Below, piece after piece: positions 5,627-10,629 of a stretch of DNA of 10,629 nucleotides (within the stretch, counting starts at the first letter, position 1; each line of letters starts with the position of its first letter). The stretch is from assembly GCA_002333125.1 (NCBI GenBank), contig DDBM01000171.1, forward strand, positions 3,342 through 13,970, written 5' to 3'. The notes beneath the pieces were generated by a model, which was not told the origin of the DNA, searched no databases, and saw only the letters and a list, made by a program, of their open reading frames with translations. The stretch comes from Moraxellaceae bacterium UBA2032 (GTDB lineage Bacteria; Pseudomonadota; Gammaproteobacteria; Pseudomonadales; Moraxellaceae). A program made the translations under genes and the position numbers.

Positions 5627-8600
5627 TCAATAAATCGCGTTAATAGCGTCTTCAACAAGTTCGCTTTTATTATAACGACCCGGCTCTAATTCGGCTAAAG
5701 CGGCAAAACTCTTTTGTACAAAGGTGTCGTACACTTCTTGAGTTACAAGATTTGTATTAGCTTTAAAAATGTCGATAGCCTTTTGATTAAAAGGTTCTGT
5801 TTGCTCTTCAAGCAAAATAGTATATTGCTCAAGTTCTAGTGCATTCATACTTTTAGGCTTTTCGCTATTCATTAAATCAGCCGCAAGCTTTTGATAAATT
5901 AAGGCTTGTTGATAATTAGCCGCAGTCGTAAATTCTGCAACGCCAATACTGGCAACTCTGTTGTACGTATTAATAGCGAGTTGCATGGCCTTTTTCTTGG
6001 GAGCAAGACTTACTTTAAGCGGTTGTGTTAATGCAATAGCGGCAAAACTATCGTAAATAGGCTGTGCAAGTTTAAAGTGAGCCATTGCACCTAAATATTT
6101 AACACGAGGCGGTGCTTTGTCGCCTAATTTGTCATAAAACTGTGCCATGCCTTTAAGTGTGTTTTGTACTTCGTCGTTTTGGTTGTTTTTGGTGTAATAA
6201 ACATAACTACGGTTGTAGGCTTCGGCACGTAAATCAACTGGGTTATTAGCATCGGCAATAACTTGTTGATAAATTTTAAGTGCTTGCTCAGGTTGTTGTG
6301 CCTTTTCGTAGGTTTCTGCAGCAGCCCACATCGCTTCTCGTGCAGCCGCAGGATTTTTCTTTTGGTCACGCACAGCAATGGCTTGGAATTGCTGTGCTGC
6401 ATTCGTCAAATCACCCGATTTTTCATAGGCAAAAGCGAGCTTTTCGAGCATATCTTGTGCTAGGGGGCTATCAGGATGTTTGGTTTTGAAGGCAATCAAA
6501 ATAGGAATAGCTTCTGGGTATTTCTCGGCTTTATACAATACATCAGCCGCATCAAAATCAGCAGTCGCTTTGAGCTTGGCATCACTGGCAACTTCGGCTG
6601 CTTTTAGAAAGGTTTGAGCGGCTTGTTCTGGATTTTTATCATCACGCAGTTTTTCTGCTTGACGATAATAAGTCGTTGCTAAACGGTCTTGATACACGGA
6701 TTTTTGTTTAGGGTCTTTTATGTTAAAGGCTAAAACTTGTTGATAAGCTTTATCGGCTTCTTCTAAATTGCCTTTGTCAAAGTGTGCATCAGCAATAACG
6801 GTTGCGGCTTCGATGCGTAGTTTTTCGTCAACAGGAGGCTCAATCGCTAACAAAGCTGCTGCCGTACGTACTGCGCTATCATAATCTTTAAAGTGTAAGT
6901 ACAGATTAGTTAAACCTTGTACCATTAACGCAGAGCTTGGTTGTTGCGGGAAGGTAGCTACAATACGTTTAACTTGGTTTTCAATATCTTGGCTTAGTTG
7001 TTTAACTGTATCGTCGTAGTCTTGGTAGTTCTCATACAAATATTGAATTAAACCTTGCATGACAATAGCAGTATTTTTGTCTTCTGGGAATTTTTCGGAA
7101 AACTTAATGGTACTGGCTACACGTTGCGGCATAATTTTCTTGCGTGCATCTAAATCAGTACCTAAGGATTTGTCCCAATCTTGATAGCTTAATAACGCAA
7201 AATAAGCGGCATCTTGTGCTTTTGGATTAGCACTGTAACCATAAGCAGTTTTTTCAAACTCGGTAATTGCTTCTGGATAGTTTTTAGAAGCGTATAAGAC
7301 CTCAGCTAATAACTGATTAACAGCAACCGCGTCTTCTTCTTTAGGGTTGAGGGCTAAATGGGCGCGATACCATTTGGCAGCCTTTTCATAATCTGCAATT
7401 TGACCTGTTTCTTGAGCGGTTGCATGATAATGTTTGGCTAACTCAATAATGTGGCCTTCGAGAGTAGGGCGTAAGCGGTCTTGTATTGCAGGGCTTGCTT
7501 GCTGCCAATAGGTGCTATCAGTATTGTAATGTTCAACAAACTGTTCTTTGGCGGTTACAACAAGCGATGGGAATCCGCCTAAATCATAGGTGTTGATAAT
7601 CGCCGAGCTAAGCTCTGGTGCATCAGGATCGAAGGGGTGACGCTCGATAAATGTAGCATACGTTTCGGCGGCATCTTTATAGATTTTTTTGTCTATGTAG
7701 GTTTTGGCTAAACGATTATAAATAATGGATTCATAAAACTTAGTCCCATTTTTATCAAAATAGGCATTGAGCGAGCGAGGGCCATCCATTTGAATAAACG
7801 ATAAGCTAATAACGTCCAAGGCATTTTGTAAGGATTCTTCTTCTTGTGTGCTTTTATTAACTTTAACCCAAATTTTGTCAGCATAACTAAAGAACAAAGG
7901 CAAAGCCGCATCAAAGTCAGCAGAGCGATATAATGACCAAGCACGTTTGTATAACGCTTGGTCATAAAAGCCTGATTTTTTGTCTTCTAAGACTTTAGCG
8001 TAATAGTTTCCAGACTCCGCAAAGCGATTTTTAGCAAAAGCATCTTCGGCTAAACGAAAGTTAACTTCAGTAAGATACGGTGTTTCTGGATATTGCTCAG
8101 CTAGCATTTTAAGTGCGGCAATAGATTCATCTTTTTGAGTAAGCAAATCGTAATTTTTGGCAAGCTCGTAATAAACATCTGCTTTAGATTCGGTAGCAGG
8201 CATGCGCGTTAGTAAGTCTTGATAAAATGCTACATTTTTGGTGAGTAATTCACGTTCGGCTTTGTCTAAATCACCATCATTTTTTGAGGATTTTAAACGA
8301 CGCGCTACATTTAAGTAAGCGGTTGCTACGCCTGCATTGGGTGCTTTTTTAGCGTCAGCAATTAAGCGATCATAGAGTGCTTCATTGAGTTGCTTATTAA
8401 TGACAGCATCAAGACTATGAGGCGATGTTTGATTTGCCTCTATATATTCTGCAACAACATCAGCAGAAGAGCGACTTGGATTATTGCTCGATGTTTGAGG
8501 TGCCGCATTAAAAGTCGCATCGTCAATAATAGAGATGGCACTCGTGTCTAAGCTAGCCAGTGTTTTTACGGCACTGGGTTGTTTAACAACATAGGTCGGT

Positions 8601-8686
8601 GTTGTAGGCGCAGAGCTACAAGCACTCAAAAAAGCAATGGCTACCGCTAAAGGGGTGAGCTGATAAAAAAAGTTTTTAGCAATCAT
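5627..8686 (-). CDS. Large TPR-repeat lipoprotein (GltD/NfsD-like periplasmic scaffold)
   Basis: A 1019-residue lipoprotein and the largest gene here. The signal peptide ends in lipobox LSAC with Cys23, the protein's only cysteine; Ser at +2 predicts outer-membrane sorting. After a Ser/Thr-rich linker (24-85), most of the chain (about 90-1000) is helical TPR or TPR-like repeats. Examples are the hairpins around 430-480 (KAAKWYRAHLALNPKEEDA), 640-670, about 715-740 (EKYPEAIPILIAFKTKHPDS) and 795-815 (EQALKIYQQVIADANNP). Several units resemble the YbgF/BamD style (PEAI..F.....P.S..A..A). Repeats of this extent usually form a long superhelix for protein binding. The ATG overlaps the previous gene's stop (ATGA) with no good ribosome site, so it probably depends on translational coupling. 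Size, order and neighbours fit the GltD (AgmU)/NfsD class of Myxococcus. Lipidation would tether the scaffold to the outer membrane. No enzymatic motif was seen. Confidence 0.87.
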   Translation of the reverse strand: MIAKNFFYQLTPLAVAIAFLSACSSAPTTPTYVVKQPSAVKTLASLDTSAISIIDDATFNAAPQTSSNNPSRSSADVVAEYIEANQTSPHSLDAVINKQLNEALYDRLIADAKKAPNAGVATAYLNVARRLKSSKNDGDLDKAERELLTKNVAFYQDLLTRMPATESKADVYYELAKNYDLLTQKDESIAALKMLAEQYPETPYLTEVNFRLAEDAFAKNRFAESGNYYAKVLEDKKSGFYDQALYKRAWSLYRSADFDAALPLFFSYADKIWVKVNKSTQEEESLQNALDVISLSFIQMDGPRSLNAYFDKNGTKFYESIIYNRLAKTYIDKKIYKDAAETYATFIERHPFDPDAPELSSAIINTYDLGGFPSLVVTAKEQFVEHYNTDSTYWQQASPAIQDRLRPTLEGHIIELAKHYHATAQETGQIADYEKAAKWYRAHLALNPKEEDAVAVNQLLAEVLYASKNYPEAITEFEKTAYGYSANPKAQDAAYFALLSYQDWDKSLGTDLDARKKIMPQRVASTIKFSEKFPEDKNTAIVMQGLIQYLYENYQDYDDTVKQLSQDIENQVKRIVATFPQQPSSALMVQGLTNLYLHFKDYDSAVRTAAALLAIEPPVDEKLRIEAATVIADAHFDKGNLEEADKAYQQVLAFNIKDPKQKSVYQDRLATTYYRQAEKLRDDKNPEQAAQTFLKAAEVASDAKLKATADFDAADVLYKAEKYPEAIPILIAFKTKHPDSPLAQDMLEKLAFAYEKSGDLTNAAQQFQAIAVRDQKKNPAAAREAMWAAAETYEKAQQPEQALKIYQQVIADANNPVDLRAEAYNRSYVYYTKNNQNDEVQNTLKGMAQFYDKLGDKAPPRVKYLGAMAHFKLAQPIYDSFAAIALTQPLKVSLAPKKKAMQLAINTYNRVASIGVAEFTTAANYQQALIYQKLAADLMNSEKPKSMNALELEQYTILLEEQTEPFNQKAIDIFKANTNLVTQEVYDTFVQKSFAALAELEPGRYNKSELVEDAINAIY

Positions 8687-10599
8687 AATTTATCACTGGC
8701 TTTTGAGGGGGCTGGTGTGAGAATTTTTTCTACACGTTCCATCCCTAGATAGGTTTCGGTGATATACGTCGTGAGTCGTTGACGATGTTCTTCTAATAAG
8801 CTTTTAGCTAAGGTTCGTAAATGGATTTGATGGGCAACACGCTCATCAGCAATTTGTACTTTTAGCTTGCTAATTTTATCACGTAAGCTAGCAAATTTAG
8901 TGCTGCTCTTTTGGTTGATAATGGCTGTATTATCGGCAAGTAAGGTATCAAGTGCCGTTAAGCGCATCTTAGTTTCACGTAAGTCGTCAGTAGATTCTTG
9001 TAGTTTACGATAAATATCATCACGTGATGCGGCATGACGTGCGATTTCAAATTGAGTTAAATCACGTAGACGATCGACTCTTTCGCTTAAGTCTTTTGCT
9101 TGAGGTTCATTTTCCTCAAGTTTATTTACTTTACGTGCTAAACGATTAATCTGTTGTAAACGAGCTGTTTCGGCTTGTGTCGCGGCTTCGGTATAAGCGT
9201 TGGCGTTATTACCCATTTGTTTAGCACGAACTTGTGCATCTTGCCATTTTTTGACTAATACGACATAGCTATCACGTAGGGCTTTAATTTTTTCACTTAA
9301 TTGAGGCAGTTGTGTTTTGCGTGCTTCGAGAGTGGTAGCCACTTCCTCTAAAGCATCTAGGTCACGTAGGCGTACATCTAACAATTCTTGCATACGCTGT
9401 AGTTGGCGGTATGACTTAAACTCTTCATGAAATTGTGATGAGGCAAATAACTTAGCAAATAAGCCTGCAATAATTGCATCGTTGGTTGCAGGAATAATTT
9501 TAACGTTTAATGGATCGGCATCAACGGTATTAACAGGCATAGGTGATAGCACATCTGGCCATTTATCTTCATCAATACGGCGTGCGGTACGTTCTAATTC
9601 AAGTAACTGGTTACGTAGTGTCATGGTGGCGACACGATAGCTGGATAATGCCTGATTATTAGCACCTAAGTCTTCATAGACACGACTAGCCAACAAAAAA
9701 GCTTCTTGTACGGCAGGGTCTGACGGATTACGACTATGTAGCTCTAAAGCAGCAGGCAAGGCATCTTGATATTGCACATTAAGATAATAAGAGTACGACA
9801 GTGCAAGTAAAGCCGAGTTACTGTATGGGCCTTTTAAGCGTACCCGTAATAAAGACTCACGTGCGCCAACATAATTACCATCTTGTAAATAACGATAGGC
9901 AATCGCTAAAGCAGCTTTATCTTTTAAATCAAGGCTTTCATTGTCATCGTTCGCGGTACGAATCATCTCGTTGAGTTGCACAATACCTAAATCAGTTTTG
10001 CCTTCTTGAATGTAAGCAATACCTAAGTTGTAAAGGCCGTAACTACCTAAAGCCCCTTTACTTGGCATATCCACCAACAAAGTCACAGCTTCTGCATAAC
10101 TCTTTTTACGGATGAGTACATTAGATAATAATAAACGTCGTTGAGATTCTTGTTCGTTAGTGAGGTTTTGTGGTGGTTTACGTAGATAATTTTCGGTAAC
10201 AACATCATTACCTAATTTAAATAAATAATCTCCATAGCGTAACCACGGCATATTACGGGTGCTAGAAGGAATATCTTGTGCTTGAACACGTGATAAGGCA
10301 ACGTCTGCTTCTCTAGGAAGGCCAAACTCGGTGTATAAATCACCTAGTAAGCTTTCGGTTTCTGCATCTTCATCACGAAACATCCCTTTGTTTTTTTCGA
10401 GAAGTGTCATGTTGAGTGCGGAGAAACGCTGTCCCATATGATAGTCATAATAAATTTGACCAAAAACAGGCTCACGGGTGTCGCTAGACACATCCAAACG
10501 TTTGTTTAAATCAACAGCCCAAGCGGACTGGCTCGACAGGGCAACAGCCAGCGCAAGAGTAGAAAGTCGCTGCTTGTGTTCCATGATTCGCTTTATCAT
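8683..10599 (-). CDS. Exported TPR plus coiled-coil protein (GltC/NfsC-like candidate)
   Basis: A 638-residue protein if started at ATG 10599. A basic N-terminus and the hydrophobic stretch LSTLALAVALSSQSAWA (12-28) form a cleavable signal peptide, with cleavage expected after AWA. There is no lipobox, so the product is periplasmic or peripherally bound to the outer membrane. Residues about 40-330 contain weak TPR-type pairs, for example YGLYNLGIAYIQEGKTDLGI (187-206) and SALLALSYSYYLNVQYQDAL (262-281). Residues about 395-625 are charged, heptad-like coiled coil (ARLQQINRLARKVNKLEEN, 479-497; RLRDLTQFEIARHAAS, 510-525). The start is uncertain: ATG 10584, still with a full signal peptide, is equally possible. 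A TTG at 10620 and the open frame to the right edge cannot be excluded, and none has a good ribosome site. It overlaps the giant TPR lipoprotein gene by ATGA and is the first operon gene visible. The GltC/NfsC assignment rests on order and TPR content only. Confidence 0.8.
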   Translation of the reverse strand: MIKRIMEHKQRLSTLALAVALSSQSAWAVDLNKRLDVSSDTREPVFGQIYYDYHMGQRFSALNMTLLEKNKGMFRDEDAETESLLGDLYTEFGLPREADVALSRVQAQDIPSSTRNMPWLRYGDYLFKLGNDVVTENYLRKPPQNLTNEQESQRRLLLSNVLIRKKSYAEAVTLLVDMPSKGALGSYGLYNLGIAYIQEGKTDLGIVQLNEMIRTANDDNESLDLKDKAALAIAYRYLQDGNYVGARESLLRVRLKGPYSNSALLALSYSYYLNVQYQDALPAALELHSRNPSDPAVQEAFLLASRVYEDLGANNQALSSYRVATMTLRNQLLELERTARRIDEDKWPDVLSPMPVNTVDADPLNVKIIPATNDAIIAGLFAKLFASSQFHEEFKSYRQLQRMQELLDVRLRDLDALEEVATTLEARKTQLPQLSEKIKALRDSYVVLVKKWQDAQVRAKQMGNNANAYTEAATQAETARLQQINRLARKVNKLEENEPQAKDLSERVDRLRDLTQFEIARHAASRDDIYRKLQESTDDLRETKMRLTALDTLLADNTAIINQKSSTKFASLRDKISKLKVQIADERVAHQIHLRTLAKSLLEEHRQRLTTYITETYLGMERVEKILTPAPSKASDKL

Positions 10600-10629
10600 C
10601 GTGTGTTGTTCCAGTAGCAATACCTTAAA

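Larger units (their letters stand above)
1645..10599 (-). other. Eight-gene operon for a putative proton-driven trans-envelope machine
   Basis: Eight genes in one direction with no gap above 45 bases, read from 10599 down to 1645. Overlaps are ATGA at 8683-8686, 4669-4672 and 3131-3134, and TAATG at 2629-2633. Short gaps are 10, 27 and 45 bases. A strong terminator ends the unit at 1605-1634. No internal terminator was found. The promoter must lie to the right of the window, and further upstream genes cannot be excluded. The content equals the Agl-Glt/Nfs core set plus one small exported protein. Confidence 0.85.

Noticed and set aside
6124..6402. Minus-strand open frame of 92 codons inside the giant TPR gene
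   Set aside because: It is out of frame within an intact 1019-codon gene, has no ribosome site and encodes an unfolded-looking Lys/Thr-rich peptide. The similar frame at 7708-7965 is rejected for the same reason.

Overview
The window is an AT-rich stretch of a Gram-negative, gammaproteobacterial-type chromosome in which every supported gene lies on the minus strand. The organism is inferred from three things: a GTP-type PEP carboxykinase whose sequence resembles, from memory, those of Acinetobacter and other Moraxellaceae; lipoproteins with outer-membrane sorting signals; and a Tol/Exb-type proton channel. No database was searched, so a Moraxellaceae-like origin is only a working hypothesis.

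Layout, right to left in the direction of transcription. From about 10.6 kb to 1645 there is one tightly packed eight-gene operon. It encodes (1) an exported TPR plus coiled-coil protein, (2) a 1019-residue TPR lipoprotein, (3) a 315-residue TPR lipoprotein, (4) a 109-residue exported protein I do not recognise, (5) a TolQ/ExbB/AglR-type channel subunit, (6) and (7) two different ExbD/TolR-type proteins, and (8) a TonB-like protein with an AgmX/PglI-type C-terminal domain. Four junctions are stop/start overlaps (three ATGA, one TAATG). The operon ends at a clear hairpin terminator (1605-1634). Next come a tRNA-Ser(UGA) gene with its own sigma70-like promoter, a spacer of about 200 bases, and the first ~70% of pckG, which runs off the left edge.

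The operon is the main item of interest. Its content matches the conserved core of the Myxococcus Agl-Glt gliding motor and the related Nfs sporulation machine: a TolQ-like protein, two TolR-like proteins, a TonB/PglI-like transducer (GltG/NfsG type), a TPR lipoprotein (GltE/NfsE type), a large TPR protein (GltD/NfsD type) and another TPR protein (GltC/NfsC type). I infer a proton-driven, envelope-spanning machine: an inner-membrane motor, a TonB-like rod crossing the periplasm, and TPR scaffolds reaching the outer membrane. What it moves or exports here is unknown.

Several details stand out. One of the two ExbD-like proteins has Asn where the family has its proton-binding Asp, while the other keeps Asp. 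The TonB-like protein has almost no cytoplasmic domain. The 109-residue protein has no counterpart I know of in the Myxococcus system. The only two non-lipobox cysteines predicted to be exposed in the periplasm are in the TonB-like protein and the second ExbD. I saw no mobile elements, CRISPR arrays or phage genes.
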